Shown: piece after piece, positions 17,293-25,800 of the stretch
How positions within the stretch are numbered: the first letter of the stretch is position 1
Layout: each line of letters begins with the position of its first letter
NCBI GenBank assembly: GCA_965651905.1
Contig: CBFGUG010000018.1
Location: forward strand, 1 to 64,000
Length of the DNA: 64,000 bases
Direction of reading: 5' to 3'
Origin: SZUA-265 sp965651905
Lineage (GTDB): Bacteria; Myxococcota_A; Polyangia; Polyangiales; Polyangiaceae
Translations under genes and position numbers: made by a program
Notes under the pieces: model-generated
Databases searched by the model: none
The model's input: only the letters and a program-made list of their open reading frames with translations
Told to the model about the DNA's origin: nothing

Positions 17293-20200
17293 TCAGCTGC
17301 AGCCCATCGAGTTGCCGCAGTTCAAGCATTTGTAGCAAGCGCCATTGCGCACCGTGATGTGCCCGCAGCCATCGCACACGGGCGCGTCGCCCATCATGTC
17401 TTCCAGCTGCGCGCCGAGCGCCCCGTGTTCGCCGCCGACTGCGACCCTTTCGGGTTCCTGTGGCGCGCTCACCGTGGGCGTCGTCGTCGCCTTTTCCGCG
17501 AGGCTGTTCGACGTAGGATCGTCGATGGCCGGCTCTTCTTCTGGCTCGGGCTTGACCTGTGCGAAGTCGTAGCGCTTGAGGTACTCCACCCCCAACACGC
17601 GGAACAGGTAGTCCATGATCGACGTGGAGAACTTGATGTTCGGATGACCCTGGACCGGGCCGTGGGGCTCGAAGCGAGTGAACGTGAACTGATCGACGTA
17701 GGTTTCGAGCGGAACGCCGTACTGCAGGCCCACAGACACGGCCATGGCAAAACAGTTCATGAGCGAACGGAAAGCTGCGCCTTCCTTGTGCATGTCGACG
17801 AAGATCTCGCCGAGCGTTCCGTCTTCGTATTCCCCTGTGCGGAGGAACACCTTGTGTCCGCCGACACGCGCTTCTTGAGTGAAGCCGCCTCGCTTGTGGG
17901 GCAGCCGTACTCGTGTCCCGACGGGTCTGGCAGAGAGCGGCGCGACGACGGCCTCTTCCTTGGCTTCCTCCTTGTCGTCGTTGCTCGTCGACAGGGGCTG
18001 CGAGGCTTTGCAGCCGTCACGGTACAGGGCGACGGCCTTGAGACCCAAGCGCCAACCCTCTTCGTAAATCTGTCGCACGTCCTCGACGGTCGCCTCGTTG
18101 GGCAGGTTTACGGTCTTGCTAATCGCGCCTGAAAGGAAGGGCTGCGCCGCCGCCATCATGCGGATGTGTGACATCGGTGCGAGGTAGCGCCTACCAGTCT
18201 TGCCGCAGCGGTTGGCACAATCGAACACGGCGTAGTCCTCTTCCCGCAAGTACGGCGCGCCCTCAATAGTCATACGGCCGACGATGTGGTCGTTGGCTTC
18301 CGCGATCTGTGCGCGCGTAAACCCGAGGTGCGCAAGCAGGTTGAAACCGGGCTTGCTCATCTTCGCGGAATCGATGCCCAACCTGGCGTAGGTTTCTTTG
18401 CCGAGTACCCACGGGGCGAAACCCAACGTCAACTCGAAGACTCCTGGTAGCGCTTGTTCGACCTTGCGCAGATCTTCGTCCGTCAACCCGACTTTCGCCA
18501 AACTCGTGCGGTTGATGTGCGGTGCGCCGAGCAGGGTGTTCGTCCCCGACACGTAGGCCACGATCTCTTGGACGTGGGCGTCGGGGTAACCGAGCTTCCG
18601 CAGCGCTTGGGGGACCGACTGGTTGACGATCTTGAAATAGCCGCCGCCTGCGAGTTTCTTGAACTTCACCAGTGCGAAGTCGGGCTCGATACCCGTGGTG
18701 TCGCAGTCCATCAGCAAGCCGATGGTGCCGGTTGGTGCCAGCACCGTCGCCTGCGCGTTGCGGAAGCCGTACTGCTCGCCGAAGCTGACCACGTCGTTCC
18801 ACTCTTCGATGGCTGCGCGCCAGAGGGATTCGGGGCATTCGTCCCGGTTGATGGCGTAGGCCGCTTCTTGATGGCGTCGCATCACGCGCAACATGGGCTC
18901 GCGATTGGGCGCGTAACCAGCAAACGCGCCTTTGGACTTGGCCATCAAGGCCGAGGTTCGGTACGCGCGACCGCACAGAATTGCCGTCAGCGCTCCAGCC
19001 ACTGCACGACCCTGTTCGGAGTCGTAGGGGATACCCAGCACCATCAGCAGGGTGCCGAGGTTGGCGTACCCGAGCCCGAGCGGGCGGTAGTCGTGCGAGT
19101 TACGAGCGATGCGCTGTGTCGGGTAGCTGGACAGATCGACCAGAATCTCTTGCGCCATGAAGAATACTTCGGCGGCGTGGCGGTACGACTCGACGTCGAA
19201 GTTGCCTTCGTCGTCCAAGAACTTCGTCAGGTTCAACGAGGCCAAGTTGCAGGCCGAGTCGTCCAAAAACATGTACTCGGAGCACGGGTTCGAGGCATTG
19301 ATGCGACTGGTGTTGGGGCACGTGTGCCAGCGATTGATGATGCTGTCGTACTGGACGCCCGGATCCGCACAGCCCCACGCGGCTTCGGCCAGTTTCTTCC
19401 ACAGATCCGCCGCGTCATAGGTGTCGACGACTTCGCCCGTGGTGCGCGCACGGGTGTGCCAGCTGCCGCCACCCATGGCTGCCTTCATGAACTCGTCGGT
19501 GACGCGGATCGAATTGTTCGAGTTTTGGCCGCTGACGGTGCGGTATGCCTCGCCGTTGAAGTCGCTTTCGTATCCCGTGGCGATCAGGGCCTGCGCTTTG
19601 CGTTCTTCCCGCACCTTCCAGTCGATGAAGTCTTCAATCTCTGGATGATCCATGTCCAGACACACCATCTTCGCGGCGCGCCGAGTGGTGCCACCGCTCT
19701 TGGTGGAGCCCGCAGCACGATCGAACACCTCGAGGAAACTCATGAGACCGCTCGACGTGCCGCCGCCCGAGAGCTTTTCCTGGCGACCGCGGATGGCGCT
19801 GAAGTTGCTGCCCGTGCCCGAGCCGTACTTGAAGAGGCGGGCCTCGCTCTTCATCAAGTCGTAGATGCCCATCAGATCGTCGGAGACGGACTGAATGAAA
19901 CACGCCGAGCACTGCGGGCGTGAGTAGGCGTTGTCGACTTCGCCGACTTCGCTCGTGTCGAAGTTCCACGCCCAGTTGCCGCCCGTGCCTTCGATTTCGT
20001 ACTCGTGGTACAGGCCGCAATTGAACCACACGGGCGAGTTGAAGGCGCCGTACTGGTTGATGAGCAGGTACGTCAGCTCCTGTTCGAAAGCTTCTGCGTC
20101 TTCGGCAGTTGCGAAGTAACCTCCGAAGTCTTCGCCCGCGCGGCGGATGGTGTGTGCTACGCGATGAACGACCTGACGGCTGCTGGTTTCCCCCTTGGTC

Positions 20201-20565
20201 TTGTCGCCGAACAAGCCAGCCTTGCGGAAGTACTTCGATACGATGATGTCCGTCGCCAGCTGAGACCAGTCCTCTGGCACCTCGACAGCTTCCATCTTGA
20301 ACACCACTGAGCCGTCAGGGTTCGTGATGACGCTGGTGCGTCGCTCCCAGACGATTTGATCGAATGGCGACGTGCCAGCCTGGGTATGGCGACGTTCGAC
20401 AGTCATGCCTTCGGAGGATGACGAGTCGCGCGCTCCGCTCGATGGATGTGTACCTGGTTGATTCATCGCGTTCCGTTGGAAGCCCGGATCGGGCGACGCC
20501 TGAGCCGTTCCAGCTTGGTCGACAAAACCGTTCTCGACAAAACCTCGTTCAACACCTTGTGCCAT
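17293..20565 (-). CDS. nrdJ: B12-dependent (class II) ribonucleotide reductase
   Basis: 1,090 aa. It reduces ribonucleotides to deoxyribonucleotides using adenosylcobalamin, and so works with or without oxygen. Seen: FNSPVWFNCGL (active-site Cys), NPCSEYMFLDDSACNLASLN (radical-site N-x-C-x-E), LAPTGTIGLLMDCDTTGIEPDF, and a C-terminal TSCPD domain with SLMNCFAMAVSVGLQYG. The extreme C-terminus has four zinc-finger-like cysteines (CDGCG, CYKCLNCG) and ends GCS. ATG 20565 has GAGGACAGGG ahead of it. No nrdAB or nrdD is in the window. The upstream 960-nt region is repeat-rich and may regulate it. Confidence 0.95.
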   Translation of the reverse strand: MAQGVERGFVENGFVDQAGTAQASPDPGFQRNAMNQPGTHPSSGARDSSSSEGMTVERRHTQAGTSPFDQIVWERRTSVITNPDGSVVFKMEAVEVPEDWSQLATDIIVSKYFRKAGLFGDKTKGETSSRQVVHRVAHTIRRAGEDFGGYFATAEDAEAFEQELTYLLINQYGAFNSPVWFNCGLYHEYEIEGTGGNWAWNFDTSEVGEVDNAYSRPQCSACFIQSVSDDLMGIYDLMKSEARLFKYGSGTGSNFSAIRGRQEKLSGGGTSSGLMSFLEVFDRAAGSTKSGGTTRRAAKMVCLDMDHPEIEDFIDWKVREERKAQALIATGYESDFNGEAYRTVSGQNSNNSIRVTDEFMKAAMGGGSWHTRARTTGEVVDTYDAADLWKKLAEAAWGCADPGVQYDSIINRWHTCPNTSRINASNPCSEYMFLDDSACNLASLNLTKFLDDEGNFDVESYRHAAEVFFMAQEILVDLSSYPTQRIARNSHDYRPLGLGYANLGTLLMVLGIPYDSEQGRAVAGALTAILCGRAYRTSALMAKSKGAFAGYAPNREPMLRVMRRHQEAAYAINRDECPESLWRAAIEEWNDVVSFGEQYGFRNAQATVLAPTGTIGLLMDCDTTGIEPDFALVKFKKLAGGGYFKIVNQSVPQALRKLGYPDAHVQEIVAYVSGTNTLLGAPHINRTSLAKVGLTDEDLRKVEQALPGVFELTLGFAPWVLGKETYARLGIDSAKMSKPGFNLLAHLGFTRAQIAEANDHIVGRMTIEGAPYLREEDYAVFDCANRCGKTGRRYLAPMSHIRMMAAAQPFLSGAISKTVNLPNEATVEDVRQIYEEGWRLGLKAVALYRDGCKASQPLSTSNDDKEEAKEEAVVAPLSARPVGTRVRLPHKRGGFTQEARVGGHKVFLRTGEYEDGTLGEIFVDMHKEGAAFRSLMNCFAMAVSVGLQYGVPLETYVDQFTFTRFEPHGPVQGHPNIKFSTSIMDYLFRVLGVEYLKRYDFAQVKPEPEEEPAIDDPTSNSLAEKATTTPTVSAPQEPERVAVGGEHGALGAQLEDMMGDAPVCDGCGHITVRNGACYKCLNCGNSMGCS

Positions 20566-20728
20566 CCCTGTCCTCGCTTCCTGCTTGCTGACCTTGTGTC
20601 AGCGGTTGTTCTCGTCCTGATTGCTCGGCTGAAAAAACAATGAACCGCTCACCGCGCACGAATCTGCGGCTTCTTCGCGAGTAGCCCGTGGCCAGTGAAC
20701 TGGGGTCGCCCGAAGCCGCAAAGCAGCC

Positions 20729-20779
20729 TGCGCCGACGAACAAACCGCGCCGACGAACAAACTGCACTCATGAACAGAC
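20729..20779. repeat. Three 17-bp imperfect tandem repeats
   Basis: Units begin at 20729, 20746 and 20763. The first two differ at one base (TGCGCCGACGAACAAAC, CGCGCCGACGAACAAAC) and the third is degenerate (TGCACTCATGAACAGAC). They lie about 165-215 nt upstream of the nrdJ start, where they could serve as regulator binding sites, or they may be slippage products. Confidence 0.85.
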
Positions 20780-20867
20780 TGCGCGGTGGAGCAGTAACTT
20801 TTACCTCCCACGGGTGCAGTGCTGCGCGCTGGATCAGTGAACGTCGCGGCGTTTCCGCCCCCGCGCG

Positions 20868-20892
20868 TTCAGTGTTCAGCCATTCAGTGTTC
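20868..20892. promoter_or_regulatory. Direct repeat TTCAGTGTTC upstream of nrdJ
   Basis: The 10-mer TTCAGTGTTC occurs at 20868-20877 and again at 20883-20892, 15 bp apart start to start. Related words occur nearby (TCAGTGAAC at 20834, and CCAGTGAACTGG, an inverted repeat, at 20691). A transcription-factor site is possible, but it does not match NrdR or the Myxococcus LexA consensus. Confidence 0.35.
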
Positions 20893-20946
20893 GGGCAGAC
20901 CATGCTCACGTCGTTTCGCGCGTTCGAAACTGGAGCCTCGACGCTT

Positions 20947-20964
20947 ACCCCAATTGATTGGGGT
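20947..20964. promoter_or_regulatory. Perfect palindrome, operator-like
   Basis: ACCCCAAT and ATTGGGGT are perfect 8-bp arms with a 2-bp spacer. An 18-bp symmetric site with AT-rich centre is typical of a dimeric repressor operator, but a hairpin is also possible. It sits 383 nt upstream of nrdJ and next to the putative structured RNA. Confidence 0.4.
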
Positions 20965-20972
20965 GCCGCAAG

Positions 20973-20993
20973 AAAAACCCCCAACTGCTTGGG
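20973..20993 (-). terminator. Intrinsic terminator-like hairpin
   Basis: Minus strand: 5-bp stem CCCAA/TTGGG, loop GCAG, then GG and TTTTT. The stem is short but followed by a proper U-run. It shares bases with the outer helix of the candidate structured RNA. Confidence 0.45.
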
Positions 20994-21093
20994 CTACATG
21001 TGGGTATACGTGGGCAGTACAAGTCCCCAGCATAACGGGGCGGTTGCCCACACCTACTCCACCTGAACACAAGCAGCCCTGACAATACACCCA
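20973..21093 (-). ncRNA. Candidate structured RNA ending in terminator
   Basis: On the minus strand, nested helices can form: an outer 7-bp helix CTGCTTG/CAAGCAG (21076-21070 with 20991-20985), a 7-8-bp GTGGGCA/TGCCCAC helix (21051-21045 with 21016-21010) and an inner CCCC/GGGG hairpin (21040-21037 with 21028-21025). The 3' strand of the outer helix overlaps a terminator hairpin, CCCAA-GCAG-TTGGG followed by GGTTTTT. The outer helix and terminator are mutually exclusive, an arrangement typical of attenuators and riboswitches. It is 408 nt upstream of nrdJ on the same strand. It fits no RNA family I know; the evidence is manual folding only. Confidence 0.35.
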
Positions 21094-21442
21094 GCCTGCA
21101 CACAGGTTATCCCCTCTGAAGGCAGGGTGATGTAGGACACTCACGCCATCTTGCGGTGCAAGGCGCACATTGCGCCAGCGAATGAAATCACCGCTGACTG
21201 CATTTCGAGTCGGCGGATTTCGACGTCGCTCGAACGGTGATAGGTGGGGCTACCGCAGCGGGCGACGCTGGCCTTCGCAACGCCGTTCGAGCGGGCGCTG
21301 ATCTGAGCACTGGTCCCCTGCGGATCCCAGCGGCCATGAGCGCGTCTCGCACGAACGCCCTTTGGCGTCGGCCAGGGGGGGAGGTCGCTACCGAGGAGCG
21401 TCGAACCGCACGAGTAGCGCACGGCGGCGAGACGGCAGCTGC

Positions 21443-21516
21443 CAGTTCTCCCCGTCAACCCAGTTCTCCCCGTCAACCCAGTTCCCCCCGTCAAACCCAG
21501 TTCCCCCCGTCAACTT
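21443..21516. repeat. Four tandem 18-19-bp repeats
   Basis: Units of the form CAGTTCTCCCCGTCAACC start at 21443, 21461, 21479 and 21498. The last two carry CCCCCC and one extra base each. The array ends 13 nt from the 3' end of the TPR/PEGA gene. No coding role is apparent. Confidence 0.9.
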
Positions 21517-21528
21517 CGTGTAATGGGC

Positions 21529-22725
21529 TCAAAACGTCATCCGTGCGGCAGCGCCACCACCCTCGCGCGATACGAACGGAGCCACGAGCAGCTTGGATTT
21601 GGCGGACTGCTCCGTTTCCACGGGTTCGTCACTGGTCAACAGTACGACGCCCGTAATGCCGAGGGTCAGCGCCACGCCCCACGCCATGTCCGCGATCAGT
21701 GCGTTGCGCTCGACAGCGTCCGCGTTGGAAGCGGTTGGATTGTCCTCGAAGTCGCCTTTGGCCCCGAGTGCCTGCACGCCGAAGATGGTGCCTACCACCG
21801 CGGACGCACCCGCCACGCCGAGCGTCACGTAGGCGGGAACCATGCTGCGCGGCTCCGCCGGCGGTGGCGGCTCTGTGGGTTCGGGCTCGGCGGCGACAGG
21901 CTCGGGAGCAGTCACGGGTGCGGGTGCGGCTTCCAGCTCGAGAGAGTGTTCCAGTGATTGCGCCGCCTGGACCTCCAGTCGGCTCTCCGCTGGCGCGAAG
22001 CCGTCGCGCGAAACCTTGATGACGTGAGCCCCCGCCGCCAGTTTCAAGGTGTGTGGCGCTCCGCCCGCGAGCACGTTGCCGTCGACTTCGACCGTGGCAT
22101 CAGCGGGGACCACGTGCAGCAACACGGTAGCGGGGATCTTCTTCAACAACTCGTAGCGCCGCTGCGCGGGTTCGAGCAGCTGCGCGTCCAGCTGTTGATG
22201 CTCGGGGTTAGCGAACAACTTATCGAACGCAGTCACGGCTTCGTCGGCGCGCCCCTGGAGATCGAGTGCCATCGCCAACCAGTGTTGTGCTTCGGCGCTT
22301 GCGGACAGTTGATTCGCACGCTCGAACTGCTGTGCTGCCGTGGCGTAGTCGCCGTTTTGGTAGGCGGTCTTGCCCTCGCTGAGCGCGGCAGCGGCGGCTT
22401 CGGGATCAGCTGGCGCAGCCGAGCCGCCAGCAATCGAGTCGCCACTAGCCGCCGAGTCGCCACTAGTCGCCGAGTCGCCAGCAGCCGACCCCACTGAAGG
22501 TGGTGCGGCTGGAGCGTCCCCGCCAGGTTGACTCGTCGCTGCGCCACTCGGGGCGGGTGTGGGTGCGGGACCCCCATTCGGAGCTGTCGGCGCAGGCTTT
22601 TGAGGCGGATTTGTTGCCGTCTGCTGCGCTGCAGAGGGTAGGGTTTGCGTTGCAAGTGTCAGGCTGACTAGCACTGACCCGAGCACCCGTGGGAAGTTAG
22701 GGGAAATGATGCCGGCTTGCTTCAT
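21529..22725 (-). CDS. Secreted TPR and PEGA-domain protein
   Basis: 398 aa from ATG 22725; a longer frame exists but this start gives a signal peptide ending near PSAAQQ. A Pro/Ala/Gly/Ser-rich linker (about 35-110) contains SGDSAASGDS repeats. Next come TPR-like helices (AYQNGDYATAAQQFERANQL; HWLAMALDLQGRADEAVTAFDKL) and a PEGA domain (ATVEVDGNVL...LAAGAHVIKVSRDGF). The C-terminal part has a hydrophobic segment near VTLGVAGASAVVGTIFG. This architecture is common among myxobacterial envelope proteins of unknown role. It is divergent from the giant TPR gene. Confidence 0.75.
   Translation of the reverse strand: MKQAGIISPNFPRVLGSVLVSLTLATQTLPSAAQQTATNPPQKPAPTAPNGGPAPTPAPSGAATSQPGGDAPAAPPSVGSAAGDSATSGDSAASGDSIAGGSAAPADPEAAAAALSEGKTAYQNGDYATAAQQFERANQLSASAEAQHWLAMALDLQGRADEAVTAFDKLFANPEHQQLDAQLLEPAQRRYELLKKIPATVLLHVVPADATVEVDGNVLAGGAPHTLKLAAGAHVIKVSRDGFAPAESRLEVQAAQSLEHSLELEAAPAPVTAPEPVAAEPEPTEPPPPAEPRSMVPAYVTLGVAGASAVVGTIFGVQALGAKGDFEDNPTASNADAVERNALIADMAWGVALTLGITGVVLLTSDEPVETEQSAKSKLLVAPFVSREGGGAAARMTF
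22426..22476. repeat. 18-bp repeats inside TPR/PEGA gene
   Basis: GCCACTAGCCGCCGAGTC at 22441-22458 is followed by a copy with one change at 22459-22476, and a shorter 15-nt copy precedes it. They encode the GDSAASGDS type linker of the minus-strand protein. Confidence 0.8.
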
Positions 22726-22841
22726 TCTAAATAGCTCCAAAGGCCAAAGCGGCCGCGCAGAGGCTAGAACCAAAGTCATGCCCGCGACAAGCCCCGCTGA
22801 GAAATTAGGCCGCGATTGACGCGCGCGGGACACCGAGCGAA

Positions 22842-25800
22842 ATGAGTGCTTCGGACGATTCACAGATTTCGGGCTTCGAGTCCATGCCCGGGGGGCGCGC
22901 CGAAGCAGCGCCAGGTGACGCACGTGCAGGAACGTTGCAGCCACCCGATTGGCAAGCCCCGTCGTCGGTGTCGTCGATCGCGCTAGACCGTTTGCGCGCC
23001 AACCGCGCAATATCTCGTCGCTCGGGCAGCCGAGCGGAAGCTGCGGCGTTGCGCGCTCAACTCGACCAGGCCAAAGCCGCGGGGGACTTCGAGTCGGAGC
23101 GGCTGCTCGCCGCAAAACTCGCGCGACTGCTGGTCACCCGGGGAAGTTCTCTCGCGGAAGCGACGCGTCTCGCGCGTCGCAGCCTGTTGATGGGTGACGA
23201 CGTCGCGCTACGCGAGGAACTGTCGTCGTGGTTTGCTGGCTTGGGTGAACTAGCGCTTTCGGCGGGCACACTGGAGGTGGTGCTCGATCGCGTCAGCGAG
23301 CCAGAGAAGCGTTCGGAGCTGTGGATGCGGATCGCCGTACTGCGCGCCCGCAGCGCGGACGCGCGTGGTGCCATCGCTGCGCTCAAGTCGGCGTTCGAGG
23401 CATCACCTGATGGTGCCCTCGCGCTCGAGTTGCTCGGCGGACTACATGCATGGGCGCCCGAACAAGTGGGGGCTGCACGCTCCGCACAAGCCCTGTACGA
23501 AGCTGGAAAACGCCGCTTGGCGGAGGGGGATCAGCGTGGGTTCGTCGAGGACCTGCTGCAGGCCGCACAAGTCGATCCCGGGTACGCGCCCTCGGCGAAC
23601 CGTTTGGCGAAACATCTCGCTGATGAGGGCCGCGTGCACGCTGCGGACGAAATCTGGAGAGATTGCGCGGCGCACAATGCTACTCACAACCCGCAACTCG
23701 CCGCCGAGCTACACGAGCAGCGCATCAGGCAGGCGCTCAGCGTCTCGCAGTTGCCATTGGCGCTCTCGGCCGCTCTCGACGCAGGCGCACACCTGCGCTT
23801 GGAGGCTGACAGCCTGCTCAGCGCGGCGGCCATCGCCCAGAGTGGGGCCGGGCAGGCGCCCGTGCCCAACCTAGATGGGTTGTTGTCCCCCGTCGGACTC
23901 TCGACGTTGCTCGTCGCCCGTTTGATCTGGCTCGCCGAGGTCGAGAGCGGAGAGGTACGTTGGCAAGCTCTGCTCGCGGCGGGCCGTCTACTCGAGCCGC
24001 ACGACGCCGAACTCGCAGGCGCATTGCTCGTGGAAGCGTTACAGCAGGGGCCCGCTCAGAGCGAGATCCTAGCCGCGCTAGCTGAACTGGCGGAACGGCA
24101 AGACGACGACCGCTGGCTACTCGAAGGTTTGGTACGCGTGTGCCGTCACGCGGAGGGGGGCTCCGAGGAATTGCTGGGGCAGCTTGCGGACTTGGCGCGC
24201 AAGCGCCGCTGGGCGCCACTTGCCGCTTGGGCCTTGGGGCAATTGGAGCAAAATGACGCCCTCGCCCCCAACCAGTCAGCAGAGCTGGCGCGGCTCCAGG
24301 TCGCCACCGAATCGGCCCCCGTGTGGCTGCGGCAAGGTAACTGGTCGGCGCTTTCGATCGCCGAACTCGAGCGTGCGGCACAGGAGCTGGCCCTACGCCC
24401 CGACTCCAGTGGTCAGTATGCGGAAGTACTCTGCGAGATTGCGAAGCGCGAGCCCCGCAACACCCGCGCGGCTTTCGACGCGGACCGCTTGCTCACCCGA
24501 TTGGGCCGATTCGACGAGCTGGAGAAGCTTTGGCGCGAGCGACTCGAGTTCGGCATACCAGGTGCGGTTACGCGCCTGATGCGCTTGATATTCAGGCAGA
24601 CGTCGCCAGAGCAAGCACTGGCACTCGTGCATGGAACCAAACTCGGTCAGCGACCCTCAGCCGACGTCGACTCGGCCGTGTGGTGCGCCCTTGCGTTATT
24701 CCGTGGCAGTGAAGAACGTCGCTTGCAGGCGTACGTGGCACTCTCGGAAGACGGAACCACACCACTGCACGCGGTGTGGTCGTGCTTGGCATCGGAGATG
24801 TGCAGCGCCACGGGAGACGTCCCGACGGCGCTGGAACATGCCGAACGGGCATGCCGAGCCGCCCCCAAAGCAGCCCGTCCCATAGTCTGTTGCGCTGATG
24901 CTGCAAGCGCAGCGTCGGCGTCCGTCGCGACGCTGGCGCTGGAGCGCGCGTCTGAGATGGTGATCCCCCGCACGCGGTACTGCGCGAAGCTCGTCGAGCT
25001 GGCGCGGCAGAGTCGAGAACCCGACGTCGGGTTGCGTTGGGCGCGCCGCTGGGTCAGCTTGGCGCCGCTGAACGTCAGCGCGACGCGAGAGTTGCTGAAC
25101 GAGCTCTCGGCTCATGGTGATGCCCGGGAGATGGCCAAAGGTCTCGACTGGCTTGTTTCTCAGCCGCGGCCTCGCCACGTATTGAGCGACGAGTTGGGGC
25201 GGGCGCTACATCGCCTGTCCGCGCTGGACGGTGCAGAAGCCGTTCGTTTGGCGCGGCGCATGCTCGGGGCCTTCGGGGTGACCGAAGTAGGGCTGCGAGA
25301 GGCCTTCGACCACGTTGCGCAGGCGCACGACCAGCCCAGTTTGCGCGTGGCCGTGATTGAACGCCTGTTGTGCAGCGAGGAGCCGCATGACGCGACGCAA
25401 CTCTTGTGCGAAGTGGCACGGCTTCACGAGCAGAGCGGTAACCCGGATGCAGCATACGAAGCGCTGGAGCGCGCGATCCGAGCCGATCGTGTCGACGATG
25501 GAATTGCGAGCTTGGTCGAGTCAGTGTCCGCACCGAAAACCACGGACGGTGAGTTGTGTCAGCTGTTCTGTCAGGCAGAGTGCGCACTCGCGGGCCAGCA
25601 GCCGGGAGATGGCGCCCGTGGCGTGGTGCTGCTCCGTGAGTTGGGAGCGGCACTTTGGGATCTAGCGGGCGACCGACGGCGAGCCATCGCCGCTTGGGAA
25701 CGAGCGTGTGAACTCGACGAAGTGGCTGGCGAAGAGGGGTTGGCTCGCGACCTGATCGCTTTCTGTGGTTACACCCAAGCCGTCGAAACCTTGCGGGAGC

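Larger units (their letters stand above)
20566..21528. other. Repeat-rich 963-nt gap upstream of nrdJ
   Basis: No confident gene is present; several short frames (for example minus 21141-21494) are driven by repeats. The region holds three imperfect 17-bp repeats, a 10-bp direct repeat, a perfect 16-bp palindrome, a candidate structured RNA with terminator, and four 18-19-bp repeats near the end of the TPR/PEGA gene. I looked for cobalamin-riboswitch boxes and did not find them. Confidence 0.6.

Noticed and set aside
20861..20892. LexA box upstream of nrdJ
   Set aside because: GTTCAG occurs twice but the surrounding bases do not match the Myxococcus LexA consensus.
20566..20970. Cobalamin riboswitch for nrdJ
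   Set aside because: The conserved boxes (GCCACTG, AGYCMGGAGACC-type B12 box) were not found on the minus strand between the end of the TPR gene and nrdJ.
21141..21494. 117-aa minus-strand frame
   Set aside because: The N-terminal half is made of the 18-bp repeats read in frame and there is no start signal or known motif.
21443..21516. CRISPR array
   Set aside because: The repeats are adjacent without spacers and too few; the other arrays are the same type.
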